Positions 1 through 11,751 of a stretch of 64,000 nt of DNA are shown in pieces. Position 1 is the first letter of the stretch. Every line of letters begins with the position of its first letter. Position numbers and translations under genes: made by a program. The notes beneath the pieces are model-generated. The model ran no database searches. It had not been told where the DNA came from and worked only from the letters and a program-made list of their open reading frames with translations. This DNA is from Acephala macrosclerotiorum (Eukaryota > Ascomycota > Leotiomycetes > Helotiales > Mollisiaceae), in NCBI GenBank assembly GCA_014904845.1, contig MU119263.1:186001-250000 (forward strand), in the 5' to 3' direction.

Positions 1-692
1 TGGAGAGTCGGCGACGGCGCAGGTTTCGAGCAAGAGCAGGATATCCGACTGAGCATCTTCTATGAGGCATCTGACACCTTCCCACTTAAGTTTGCAGGAG
101 TCTTCTCGGTTATGGCTATTTAAATATCAGCATGTACCATAAGGCTGTCAAAAATAAATCGTACCACGCCCAGTATAAATTATGGTCTGAGCCTACAAAG
201 CCGTAGCCGGCATAGTAGACGATCCAGAGATGATCTGGTCTTGAGAATTCAAGGTGTTGAGCCATTGCTCCGATGAGCTTCATACTTGGGTTGGGGCAGC
301 TTGGGATTGTGTAGGTCTCGGTTCGATAGTGGAAGCGCTCGCGAAATACCTGTTGCAGAAGCAAGAGGTCTTGTTCGAAAGTCATGTCTTCCTCCCATCG
401 CAGAAGCAAGACTGAGACTGCAGTATATGGAGACCGATTGGCTTGGGCATAGATGAGCATTGCTGCATCTTGCAGATGGCGAGCAAAGGACTCGAAATCG
501 GTGCGCTCGGGAGGAGGCGCTGCATCTTGGACTGGCGGCAGAGGAGTGTAGTTGTTGTACGGGACCTGCTGGTTCTTTATGTCTATCAGTGTCCATATAT
601 TATTTAGATCGTGAATCAAGCCTTACTTGTTCATGGGGAGGCTTTTCCGCCATTTTTGGTGCGAGACGACGCTTCTTGTTAGAAGGCTCCAT
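1..692 (-). CDS. Caspase-like domain protein, N-terminal part (runs off the left edge)
   Basis: Three exons join cleanly in frame: 692-627, 568-165 and 115-1, with GT-AG introns of 58 nt (569-626) and 49 nt (116-164). The visible protein is about 194 residues and is cut by the window edge. A proline-rich basic start is followed by a fold resembling fungal caspase-like (C14-type) modules: hydrophobic strands around LLLLRWEEDM and LWIVYYAGYGF, then DILLLLETC after the last intron. In this family the first strand normally ends in an AGHG-type motif carrying the catalytic His and the second carries the catalytic Cys. Here the His position reads Tyr (AGYG, about residue 144), while a Cys is present in LLETC. 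The protein may therefore be an inactive, scaffold-type member, possibly part of an NLR-like architecture whose remainder lies outside. Family assignment is by motif only. Confidence 0.6.
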
Positions 693-2271
693 GGTGTCGC
701 AAGGCCGACGCAATCAGTAGCACGAAAGAGTAATTGGACTTGACCGACAGAGAACGCCCGCTGCTGAATGTGAAGACTACGGTATTGCGATGATTGAAGA
801 GCTGGTGGTTGTGTTGACGATGGATGAGAAGGTGGGTTTTTGCAAGGCTCTGAGCTGGTCTTCCAGCCTCGACGAGAGGAGGCTGACTTTGCCCAACTCG
901 GCTATGGTCACGTGATATATGCACTAAGCCCAATGCAATTGCTATGACAAAACGAAACCCAAGGCCGAGGAGGCTACGATAACAAGAACACAAGGCCACG
1001 AAAATTATCCCATTTGTTTAGGACATTCAGGCTCAAATGAGGCTATTCAAAGTAGCAATTCTACTGTCTGTCACTCTATCATTACGTTAAGCCACAGTAA
1101 AGATGGTATCTTCATTCTCAAGACACCGAGACAAGGAGCTGCTTTGTTGGGCTGGCAGGCTTTCCTCAGCCCGTTGAGGCGAAGAAGGGCTGTCATGGGG
1201 GCGAACTGGCTCTGCCTCGGCCACTCCCTTGCACCATGGCGACACCGAAGGTCAAATCCGTTGTCAAAGTTATGGACATGCAGATTTCTGCAATCTTCGT
1301 TGCTTGAAGCAAAGACGATACTATTTCGATGCATCAGGGCACCGGCGCTGCTTTGCTAAAATCCCTTCTACGTTCCTCTCCCTTTTTAGCTGAAACTTTC
1401 TAATGCGATCCAAGCCTCAGCTGACAAAACACTCTGCACACCGACTTAACAACTAAAACTTCCGCCTACCTCTTGCATTGCTACGACAAGCATCCCCGTC
1501 AGCCTCACTCCTTATTGGATCCGATTCAGTCAGCCGGAGGCGTTCATGCCGGTAGCCTTTGACAGCCTTTGACCGCCTCGCCACAACACACAACACAACT
1601 CTTACGAAGTCAATCCCAAATATAACATGGCTTGCGATGAAATTGGAATCTGCGAACGGGATATGTTACACAGAAGCCTTTGAAGGTTGTTGAGAGAGAA
1701 TCTTTCACATCTCCTATGTTGAGAGCGAAGTACCCTCGTGGCCTTGGCATACCTCAGGGCAAAACTGGCTACGGACCCGAGCACGGCAGTCGTCATTACG
1801 ACGTGCAACAATAACTTCAGGGGGAAAGTAGACTGGAAGTTCGGTTTTCGTCATCTTTTGCGCTTCTCTTCTTCAAGCACCAAAGAGCATGCGCTTGTCA
1901 TTTTGTCTGTACTTGACATTGAAATGTTGAACATTCCCAGTATTGTTCTCTCTGCCTCGCTGCGGAAATCCTTAAGATTAATTGATAACTCTTTAATGGA
2001 TTGCCTCTTCCTACGATTTTTGGTGATTGCCATGTAGTCTTTTTCAAATTGATCTTATTGCTGTGGTAATTTTGGTTTCGAGGGCTCATTCAAGGAGAAG
2101 CAGGCGGTAACATTGGCGCTCTACAAGCACCTCCTCATCACTTCAAATGTCAACACAAGTGCCACCGGAGAAAGGCGCCCTCAGATTATTTCTACTTAAT
2201 AGATGATCAACCCAAAAGTTCACAATCCTCCCGATACCTCCCTCATCCACCTTCCATGATCTTGGCACATC
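693..2271. other. Intergenic, no gene seen
   Basis: Short open frames exist on both strands but none has fungal-protein-like composition, a recognisable motif or neighbouring frames that splice together. The part next to 692 is the presumed promoter of the caspase-like gene. Confidence 0.5.
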
Positions 2272-2610
2272 TCATTTCCTCCCCATAACCCCACCAACAA
2301 GGCTCATCAACCCCTCTCTCCTCGCAGCCTTCTTCTCTCTATGCCGTTGAAGTAACCCCCCACCACCGTTGCGGCCCCCTCTCCTACCCTCCCGCCTCCC
2401 TCCAAGGATCCCAAGGTCCCTTCGTCCCATCGCTGGCTCGCTTCTCTCTCCGTACCCATATCCATGGTTATCTGTCTGCTGATTCTGGGATAGATATCGG
2501 GAGTCTGAAGTCGTTGACGAGGTAGAGCTCGGTTCACGAGCATCTCGAGGGTCGCGGGTATTGTATGGAGGCGGCTCGTCGTAATTTTGAGAGGTGGTGC
2601 TTGGAGCCAT
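2272..2610 (-). CDS. Small low-complexity protein with PPPY motif, hypothetical
   Basis: Single-exon frame of 112 residues starting MAPSTTSQNYDEPPPY. The first third is acidic and rich in Ser, Thr, Asp and Pro. The last half is very basic and Gly/Arg-rich (GGRREGRRGG, RHREKKAARR) and ends in a short hydrophobic stretch (LMSLVGGVM). The PPPY near the N-terminus would fit the WW-domain ligand consensus of Rsp5-type ubiquitin ligases; that is inference. No family was recognised. The overlapping second minus-strand frame is a shadow. The protein lacks transmembrane segments and is probably disordered. Confidence 0.5.
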   Translation of the reverse strand: MAPSTTSQNYDEPPPYNTRDPRDAREPSSTSSTTSDSRYLSQNQQTDNHGYGYGERSEPAMGRRDLGILGGRREGRRGGRNGGGGLLQRHREKKAARREGLMSLVGGVMGRK

Positions 2611-3336
2611 GGCTAGTGAGGTTGAAATTCGGTATTTTTGTCAGCTCAGATCTCAGTTTTTTTTTGTTTGGTGCAAGTCGGATTGATTTAAATGTCGGCT
2701 CGAGAAAACTGCATTCTTATACCCTTCTCTTTCCCCAGTTCCTGTTCTAAGCCTCCTCATGAACGTAATTGCCAAAAGATACGAAAGTGCCTCTCATCCA
2801 ATGAGGTGTCGTAAGCTGCATCCAGATTACCATGTCTGGCTTAGCGTCGCAACTCCTCTCTATTCGGCTATGCATGATGCTCTTGCGATCTCAAAGTTAT
2901 GAGATACTCTCTAGACATTATTGCATTACGACGCACGAGGCTATGCAACGAATTGAAAATCATGGCTTTGCTGCACATTGTAAGCTTGCAGAAGACCTCC
3001 GCTCGTGGTACCCGGCTCGTCCTCCGGCTGGCACGGAGGTGCCGCCATTGCGATGAGCAACAAAATTCTGTATTGTCGTTTGAAAAGAAGGGACTTCCGG
3101 AATCCTTATATAACGCTTACAAATCCCTGATAAGAGCAATTCTTCATACACGAGGGACAAGATGTGTAACAAAATGGTACTAATATTTCATTGTAAGTCA
3201 AGCATTGCGACGGTGGAGCGGGGCGGGGTAAAACGCGATGCGCAACTGCGCAACGTAAATTAATTCACTATCTCACTTCCAAGTCGTCTCATGTCCAGAA
3301 ATCTAGAATGTCGCAACTTCCAAATTGAAATATACC
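2611..3336. other. Intergenic, no gene seen
   Basis: Upstream region of the PPxY protein and downstream region of the minus-strand membrane protein. Short frames here have no features supporting a gene. A homopolymeric T run sits near 2656. Confidence 0.5.
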
Positions 3337-4062
3337 TCATCCAATCAAAATGCCCCTCCACTCCCTTTTGCTAGTTCCTTCTACATCCAACGAGTTGCGT
3401 TTCAGTTTACGCAGCCGGATATTCACGTCGCTCATATCGAGTTTCCTTATACTTGGTCGTCTCCTCTTTCTTCTTTCTCGCGGAAATCTCACGGGTACAA
3501 CTAACTTTCCGTCCTGTGCGTAATCTGGCGTTTCGAGCCCAGCTGGAAGCCAGTTCTCCCCTTCCCACCTCGTCCAATACCAACTCGCAACACCCCAGCC
3601 AACAAAACCTGACCACGACAGAAATAACACCTGGCGAACCATCTCCCAGAAGCTGTTGAAGATCCTTGGGGAGTTCAATACCTCAGCTCCCGTGATGCAG
3701 AGGACGAAGCAGGTCTGCGCTGTGCAAAGCAGGAAGCAGATCCTTCCGATCTTAGCTACTTTCCCTCCGTCGCCTACTCTCGAGTCAGCTCAATGTCTTT
3801 CATTTCAAATGCTGCTTCACTTACGAGTCGAGTCATTCCTAAGCAACAAACTTAAGAAGAGAGCGAGACCGTTAAGGAATATCAGCCACAACGCCTCTCG
3901 TATAGACAAACCACCAATTGTGGAAGGAGAAGCATTCCCATGATGTTGGCCTTGCCGATATAACCTGAACAATGCATGGTTCAAACTTGGATGTTTTTTT
4001 GACATGAGCGAGGACACGATGGAGGATTGGAAATTCGCCACGAGGGAGTCAACGGGTATCAT
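3337..4062 (-). CDS. Small multi-pass membrane protein, hypothetical
   Basis: Two exons, 4062-3825 and 3773-3337, joined over a 51-nt GTAAGT...GAGTAG intron, give 224 residues. The joined product keeps one frame and contains three hydrophobic segments: ALWLIFLNGLALFLSLLL, ICFLLCTAQTCFVLCI (created by the splice) and VLFLSWSGFVGWGVASWYW. A basic cytosolic-type tail follows (RERRKRRRPSIRK, RLRKLKR). The N-terminal 50 residues are polar. The organisation suggests an organelle or ER membrane protein, but no family was recognised. The next gene upstream on the same strand is the ENA ATPase, 372 nt away; nothing connects them functionally. Confidence 0.7.
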
Positions 4063-4433
4063 CGCTGCACCGATTCTGGTACATGAGCATGGGGCTCAAG
4101 ATATTATATATCCAGCGCTGCAAACCTTTGGGTAAGGTTCTTACACAGGGGCAAAATTGGAATTAATCTAGAACTGCGGGCTGCTGAACTTATAATTGGC
4201 TGAAATCTTCGTCTCGAGGTTAGTTCAGAATAGTGTCGTCAACGGTCGCTGTCTCCACATGACGTTTATCTTAACTCATCCGACGATCCGAAATCCGGAG
4301 AAAGCATCAAGGAACGATGGACTGCTAGGACATTCAAACTGCAAAAGATTTACTCTATTCATAATTACGAAGTATATCCCTTCAAACCTCAAACGCCTGC
4401 CCAAAACAAAAATATACAATCCAAAGGGTAATT
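4063..4433. other. Intergenic between membrane protein and ENA ATPase
   Basis: AT-rich spacer. It serves as the 3' region of the ATPase gene and the promoter of the small membrane protein. No additional gene is visible. Confidence 0.5.
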
Positions 4434-7400
4434 TCAGAGTTGCCGCTCCGGCTCCTTCCCACCCAACCTCACCTCATCCCTCCTCAGCAAACTCCTCGTA
4501 GTCGGCGCCGAACTCATCACACTCATATCTGCTAACTTTTCCGTAGCACTCATCCCACCTGAACTCGCGCCCGTCCCCCTCCTACTCAAACTTCTAATCG
4601 AACTCGTTCTACTCTTCGCCATCGTAAAGAATCCTTGCTTCAACCCTAATCCCCTTCCCCTCCTCGCTTCATCATCCGCTGTACTATTCCCAGCATCAAA
4701 TAATCTCCAATTTCTCTTAACTGCTTTCCAAGCTTCGATACCTAGGACAAAAACAAACACAGCGCCGAAAGAGAGGCCCCATTCCCAAGAAATTCCGACG
4801 TGTTTGAAAACTCGCGTGTTGAGACCTGGGATATAGACCGCTGGGAAAACGGATAAGGCACCTATGATGACAGCCCAGAACAAGAACTGATTCTCCCACA
4901 CATCTTTGAAGAATGGGAATCTGCTCTCACTCTCTGGATCGAGTCTAAACATAGATCGTCTAATGGACTTGAATTCCCAGGCTGAGATCAAGATAAGCCA
5001 AGTGAGTTCTGCGAAAACCGCGGCTCGGGCACGGAAAACAGGCTCGCAGGAATCGGCGTAGTTGTTTGTGTTGTAGGAGCGATTGCAGTCGTGTCCAAGA
5101 CGGCCGTCGTACACGCCGTAGATGATGATGACAAATGTAAGTAAGGTGCAGGTTCCCATGAGGATGCCATAAACCAACATATCGACCATGATTTGCGGGG
5201 TGAAGACTCCGTATTTGATGCTATGCGGAGGGCGTCGCATGATATCTGAACTAGCTTTCTCTCTTCCAAGTCCAAAAGCAGGGAAGGAAGAAGTAAGCAT
5301 ATTGATCCAGAGAATTTGGAGAGGAGAGAGAGGGAACACGGATTGAGATGTTCGATCTTGGAATCCCAGACCAGCGATCAAGAGGATGACTTCTCCAACG
5401 TTGGAAGTGAGGAGGTGCATGACGAATTTTTGGATGTTGTCGAACATGCGTCTCCCTTCTCTGATCGCAGACACGATGGAGTTAAATTTATCATTTGTAA
5501 GCACAATCTTCGCTGCTCCCTTCGCGACGTCGGAACCAGCGAGACCCATTGCGATACCGACATCTGCAGATGAGAGAGATGGAGCATCGTTGACGCCGTC
5601 GCCGGTCATGGCCATAAAGAGGCCTCGGCGACGAAGAGCTTCGATCATGCGAGTCTTGGTGTCGGGAGCGCAGCGGGCGATGACGAGGGGTAGCTCGGGG
5701 AGAGCGTCGATTTGGGCGTCAGTCATGGCATCGAAGTCGGTGGCTTTTTGAATGATGGCTTCTGAGACGTCTTTGGGTAGGATGCCTAGGTTGCGGGGAA
5801 CGATGCCGATTTCTTTGGCGATGGCTATTGCTGTTGCTGGATGATCGCCCTATTCATGTTAGCTTTGCATTGTGAGAGAGTAAGAAGTATATTTACGGTA
5901 AGCATGTGGACTTTAATGCCAGCTTGAGAGCATTCTTGAACGGCTCCTTTGGTCTCGTCACGAGGAGGATCGTAGATTCCGACAAGACCAACCAAGGACA
6001 AGTCTTGCTCAACAACGCCTCTTAGCTCATCGCCACTCATCGTCTCCTTGTCAGGGAACTTTCCGACCCGGAGTTTCGAAGCAACGGCCAACACCCGTTG
6101 ACCTTGCTGGGCAAAGTCCTCCATTTGGTTGAGGACATGCTTTCTGTAGCCGCTGGTCAGGGGCTCTACCTGTTTACCACAACGAACATCTTTGCATAGA
6201 TCAAGAATTCGCTCAACGGCACCCTTGGTGTAAATCATAGTGATACCAAATTCTTCGTTCGTGTAAACGACGGACATGCGCTTGATGCTGCTGTCGAAAG
6301 GAAATTCAGCAAGTTGCTTCCAGCCGGAAGACTCGAGCTTTCTCTTCCCGAAGTCAAAACGATGTGCGAAAACCTGAAGAGCAATCTCAGTTGGCTCTCC
6401 AGTCGTACGCCATTTCTTGTTAGCTTCGCCCTCGAGTTGCTCGTGTGCGACAGTAGCGAGGTTGCAAAGTGCTGTTGGTCGAAGAAATTCTTCGAGTTCT
6501 GGTGTGACAGTTGCAAGCTCTTCCTTGGGATGAGTCCAGCCTTCTTGATCTTTTGTTGCTTTCGCAGCGGGAATGTCAAATTTCAAGCCGACTGTGCTTC
6601 GTTCCTGGTCGTAGTCGACCTTCTCGTTCTCGTTAGAAGAGGATGATTGCACTGATGATTTCCGAGGAGCCTCTGGACCTTTGGTAACATCCCCTTGAGC
6701 TGGGTCATTGGGATCCATTGAGTTATTCACGGTGTAGACGCCAACTCTTGGTAGCCAGACTTTCTTGACAATCATGGCACCTTGAGTGAGTGTTCCGGTC
6801 TTGTCAGAGCAAATGTTGGTGATACCACCAAGGGCTTCTAAGGCAGAAAGATCTCGAATGACCACGTTGGCTTTTCTCATGACAGTCATTCCGACAACCA
6901 TGGTGATAGTCAAGACACTGATCATTGTTAGCGGTGGCATACTGTTTGCGAAGTGGGCGATGGCTTACGCAATGAGAGATTCTGGGATGATAGCAATGCC
7001 TGTAGAGATGGCATAGATGGCAACTTCATCTGTGACATTGAACTTGTTGACACCGAACACGATGATTGCCAGGAGGATCGCACAGCCAAAGAGGATGTAT
7101 GCGACAGCTGAAAGCTTTCGTTGAAGAGGGGTACCTTCAGTGAGTCCGAGGAACTTGCCAACAATGTCGTAAGTTCGGCGTGCGAGACCTTTTACAGGTT
7201 GTGTCTTGCCATACTTTTTGTAGTTCATCGATCGTCCAGGCTTGCGTTGCTTCTTGGTGGTTGATGCTGCGATCTTGCCGACCTCAGTCTGCATGCTGGT
7301 AAATGTTACAATACCTCTGCCACGACCTTTGGCAACGGTGGTGGTGGAATATGCCATGTTGAATCGATCTCCGATACCAACTTCGCCTTCCTCTGTAGCC

Positions 7401-8103
7401 AACTCGTCGCCCGACCCTGGTACCATGATGTCGTTCTCGATTCGCTTTTCGAGTGGTTCTGCCTCGCCGGTCAATGATTTCTCATCGCAGTAGAGGTTCA
7501 TAGCTTCGAATACTCGTAAATCCGCTGGGACAGTATCACCCGTCTTCAGGATCACGATATCACCAGGGACGACTTCAGCACTGTAAACCATGTTAGTAAC
7601 TCCAACATGCAAAGTGTGCTACCTGGAACTCACCTTGGAATAACATCAACTTTTCCATCACGTAAAACTGATGCACTGGGAGATGATAGTGCTCGCAGGG
7701 AGTCCATCTTCTTCTCCGCCTTGAATTCTTGGAAGAAACCAATGGAGACGTTGAGGACAATAACTGCTACAAGGACTCCTCCCTCGATATAGTCTCCAAC
7801 ACCGAAACTCAGAGCCATTGCAAACACAAGTACCTGAATTGTTGTTAGTGTGTTCAATTGATGTATCGGAACAGTACTCACCAAAATCATAGCATTACTA
7901 CATTGCTTGATCAAAATCTTGTACCAAGCAATGCCATCCCCGCCTTCTAGCTCATTGGGAGGATGGTCTTTCTGCAGCTCTGTTACTCGCCTCTTGCTGA
8001 GACCAGTCTCGATGTTTGTGCTCAATTGCTGAGCTACATCTTGCACAGACAGCAGGAAAGGATGACGGTCTGTCGACTTGTGTGCTGGCTTTTTGGGTGC
8101 CAT
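4434..8103 (-). CDS. ENA1: ENA-type P-type Na+/K+-exporting ATPase (P-IID)
   Basis: Five exons (8103-7882, 7833-7634, 7580-6969, 6917-5897, 5849-4434) all join in phase and encode 1156 residues, close to the usual size of fungal ENA pumps. It exports Na+ or K+ at the plasma membrane using ATP. Visible hallmarks are an N-terminal cation-ATPase domain, SLTGEAEP (dephosphorylation loop), the M4 ion-site motif AIIPESLIAV, phosphorylation motif CSDKTGTLT (Asp about 383), KGAVERILDLC in the nucleotide domain, DPPRDET, GDHPATA, the hinge TGDGVNDAP (Asp about 769) and C-terminal membrane helices. PES in M4 and overall length favour ENA over SERCA-type pumps. The C-terminal tail is Ser/Arg-rich, a possible phosphoregulatory region. 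The upstream region carries a cluster of PacC-like boxes, matching the known alkaline-pH and salt control of this family. Confidence 0.93.
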
Positions 8104-9400
8104 CGTGACTTCGTTTGTTGGAAAGATGTGTGTAAATAGTATTGTAATATTGTATACTAATCATAGATAGTTCTATTTCTAATCAAGGGAATAGTAGGGA
8201 ATATCAATGTTTGCACAAAGAAAGCTTGTTGATTCTCGACCGAGGGGGAAAGAGCCTCTCCGTATATCTTCGTTGACGGGAAAGACGGGTTGGTGCCATG
8301 ATAATGAAAGATAGTTGCCCCACCATTCCCAAGAGAAGGCCAAGATGCATATGCAGTTATGGTGATATAGTTGCTATTAGTGTTGATGTAGTTGGCGTTG
8401 GCAAGAGGCTAAGCCTTGGCCTCCCAGCTTCGACCAGTTGTGGTTCGACATTAGACCAAGTTTAGCAGGCGGAAATCAGTGGCGGAGTCGCGGAAAGGCT
8501 TGGCTCGATGGCGTGCGGAGGAGGGGTGACCGATAAGGGTGGGCGGAGGGTGGCAAGAAAGGAAACGCTTCGAGGAGTGGAAGATGTCATTGGGCGGAAG
8601 AAGAATTCTAGAAGCATTTCAGAAGCATCAAATGCGTCATATGATTCTTGGCGGCTTCTATCTCCGCCCGGCGGAAAACGCCAATGCTTGGCGAGCTCGG
8701 GACACTCTTTGGCCTCTCGGCAACGTCCACCCCAACATAAGTTATATTGGAAGAAAGTTTTACCTACAGAAGGCTATAACATGATCCAAACCTTGTGAGG
8801 GTCGAGAAAAGGCCCTTCGTCAATGTTACCGATCGGACGAGCAATATAATCGGTCGCGAAAAGGAGCTCATCAAAAGAGTCGAACAGTCTCGAGCCAAGT
8901 GCTCAAGCTTCCTTTCTCTATCCTGGTCAATTGATACGATCGCGCATTAGCGGAAGTATCTTCTCTATATTACCCTTAAGCGGCCCAGCCAAAGCTCATC
9001 CGGAAGATGTCGATAGATCGCTGGGTATTTCAATTTTCCGTTTGAGGACGCTGCCTCCGGAGCAAATTTCTCCGGCCATCGTACCCCAATCCCCCGCATT
9101 GTGGGGGAGATCCATTCACGGGAACCGGGACATTCAGAATTCAGAACTTAGAACTTGATTCGCGATAGTTTTAGTGCTCTTTCTGGCTATGTCTGACTTC
9201 ATAAGAGACGTATTCCTCACGTCAGGGACATGTCGAGATATCGGACATCTCATATCTCAAAATGAAGCTATCTCGAGGGTTATGTCTTTGCTGTGGAGTT
9301 GCATCCGTTCTTGCCTCTCCCCTCCATCAACTCAAACCATCCTTCAATTGGCATGATACAGATTTCCTGTGAGCAACCTTATCCCCATCTGTCGTCATTC
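8104..9400. other. Long ENA upstream region, no gene
   Basis: No credible coding frame. The stretch nearest the ATPase holds the GCCAAG cluster listed separately. The remainder (from about 8900) is the upstream region of the GDSL esterase. Confidence 0.5.
8339..8899. promoter_or_regulatory. Cluster of six PacC-type boxes (GCCAAG) upstream of ENA
   Basis: GCCAAG occurs at 8339-8344 and 8894-8899, and its complement CTTGGC at 8415-8420, 8499-8504, 8647-8652 and 8687-8692. GCCARG is the published recognition core of the fungal alkaline-pH regulator PacC, and PacC/Rim101-dependent induction of ENA sodium pumps is established. Six copies in about 560 bp is far above chance for one hexamer counted on both strands (roughly 0.3 expected). 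Function here is inferred from sequence and position only. The cluster is also upstream of the divergent esterase gene. Confidence 0.5.
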
Positions 9401-10682
9401 ATGATTTCCTGCATCTGTTTGAAGTTTCTGCTCACAGTTGTGATCGTTACATGGGCCAATTATTTGACGCTACTCGTGCAGCCAGAGAGTAATTCTCATG
9501 TAATGAACGATCCAGATGTGAAAGGCAAGAAACGGCGTCTGTATCATTGATTTTATCTGAAATTCGGGACTATTAGACAGTTGATGGCATCCAATATTAC
9601 CTGCTGACTTAATGGCAGACTTGCATTTGGTGATTCATACACCTACGTTCAAGGGACTGCAGGACGTCAGAACTACTCCTTCATAGGGGATCTGCAGAAC
9701 TACTCGTACACACCAAAAGAGCTTCTTCAAGACGAGATTGCCCAGAATCAAGTAGATCTTCTCAGACGGGAAATTGAAGCAGATGTATTCTAACCACGTG
9801 ATCCTAGATTGGAACCTCTGCTGGAGGCCCAAATTGGGTGGAATACCTGACAGGGTGCTTCTCAGGCTTGCCGTTAAAGTGCAGAAAGCAGTTGTGGGAT
9901 TTCGCTTTTGCGGGTTCTGATGTCTCGACCACATAGTGAGTCCGCCCTCTCACCAGCGGCCACCACTAACCAAGCCATAGCACCCCGCTTCACCACAGCT
10001 ACACTGTTTCTTTCGAGAATCAAATCACCCAATGGAATGAATACGCGAAACCGTTCATCCCAGTCGATTTATCGAAAGCCCTTGTCGCCATTTTCATCGG
10101 CATCAATGATATCAGCGACTCGATCAAATACACCTTTCCTCGCAACAACACTACCGACTTTCCCTCATTCTACACCGAGATCATTGATACGGAATTCAAA
10201 TCCATCGATACAATCTACAAAGCAGGCTACCGCAATTACCTCTTCATGAACCTCCCACCTCTAGAACGCACGGTACTTCTCCTCTCCACCACCCAACGTC
10301 ATCTGAACTAACACCCACACAGCCCGGAAACGTAGCAAGCACCAAGCCCCTCCCAAACAGTACAATGGTCCACCAATACAACTCAATAATCAACACCACC
10401 GCCCACACCTTCCAATCCTCTCATCCAGGCACCAAAGCAATGGTATTCGATACATACTCTTTCCTCTCTGTTATCTTGGACGATCCGACACCTTATGGGA
10501 TTAAGAATACGACAGGGTATTGTCCGAGATATGATGCTCCAGATATTGCGACTAATTATGCAAGTTATGGGTGTTTACCTATTGAGGAGTATTTTTGGTA
10601 TAATACGGGACATATTACGTTCAAGGTGCATGAGTTTCTTGCGGGAGCTGTCGGGGAGTTCTTGAACGAGCAAGGCTGTTGA
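9401..10682 (+). CDS. Secreted GDSL/SGNH-family carbohydrate esterase-like hydrolase
   Basis: Exons 9619-9751, 9808-9935, 9981-10272 and 10323-10682 splice in phase (introns of 56, 45 and 50 nt). The N-terminal block reads LAFGDSYTYVQG, the GDS nucleophile motif. ALVAIFIGINDISD is the GxND block. The C-terminal WYNTGHITFKVHEF supplies the catalytic His region. The layout matches fungal CE16-like acetylesterases acting on plant-wall or other acetylated sugars; the substrate is not readable from sequence. The start is uncertain: a frame from ATG 9401 begins MISCICLKFLLTVVIVTWA, a good signal peptide, but its splice to 9619 was not resolved because the nearby donors do not give the needed phase. 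Several N-glycosylation sequons (NNT, NST, NTT) fit secretion. Confidence 0.8.
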
Positions 10683-11751
10683 GATGGGCCTCAGATGTCT
10701 GATGTCTGAATCTTCCACATCTGAGGCGCGGATGCATTCAATTGAGCTCAGCTTATAGCCAAGTCTCATGACTCGAAGTCATTATCCATGACAAACAACT
10801 CAAGCTTTTCCGCCTGGCACATAACTTCATATGTAGGCGAAATGATGCAAAATAACACACCTCGGAAAGCTAACCCCATTCGGTACGGCCGTTACAATGA
10901 AATTTTGACGTTCACTCAACATCAGATTCCACCCCTGTTCACTCGCGAATCTGGTCAGCACCCAAATCCCACGCCTCAATAACTCACCAGCCTCACCTTT
11001 CATTTCATTTCTCCCTCCCCGAAACACCGCCGTCCGAGTGGATTGACAGCTGCCACACCGCCGGGATCTCAATCGTTATATCCTTCTGTTCCTTTGTGCA
11101 TTAGCGTGGGGAAAGCGCGCGGAGCCGAGGGTTGTTTGGGGATCAGTAATCATCCACAAAGGATGGCGGCACTTTGGTTATGCATCTGTATTGCTTGTCA
11201 TTGGGTCTACCGTGTATATTTTGAGTTCGCAAGTGCGAATCACGAGGGTGGGGCGAAAAGTGGTGGAGGTGCCATTATTTCCGTCATTTTGTCTTCGAGT
11301 TTGCGTAGATTTTCGTCTTTTTCAAGAGCGTTTCTCTTACCTGAATTATTCTAGGGAGTCCACGACATATTTTTAACGCAGGCAAGATTACTTCTTGGAT
11401 TCTATTCACGTCCGGGAACCACCTTTCTCCAGTGTGTCCACACACCCGGCTCGGCACCTGTGCCGCACAACCAGGTTGTAGCCGATTACTATTCACCTTG
11501 AAAGCACATCTCCGTTGGAAACAAAAGACAAGCCTACACCAAGAAGGCGTGATCAACCTCCCAGGGTCCTTGAGGCCCAGCTGGGCTCTCTCGAGGGTGG
11601 GGCTTAACAATCAATCTCAAGCCCTGATGTTTATCCATGCGGAGTCCGCACATTGATTGCTCATATATAACCAACTTCTCTTCTCCATTCCCGTTGGCAT
11701 TAGAGTTGTGCTTCAAATCCTCAACAGTAGCCGAACTTCATCTCCATCGCT
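10683..11751. other. Intergenic, promoter region of the MFS gene
   Basis: No gene recognised. Short frames on both strands lack motifs and show no plausible splicing. The last part before 11752 contains pyrimidine-rich stretches (for example around 11681-11700) typical of fungal promoters. Confidence 0.45.
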
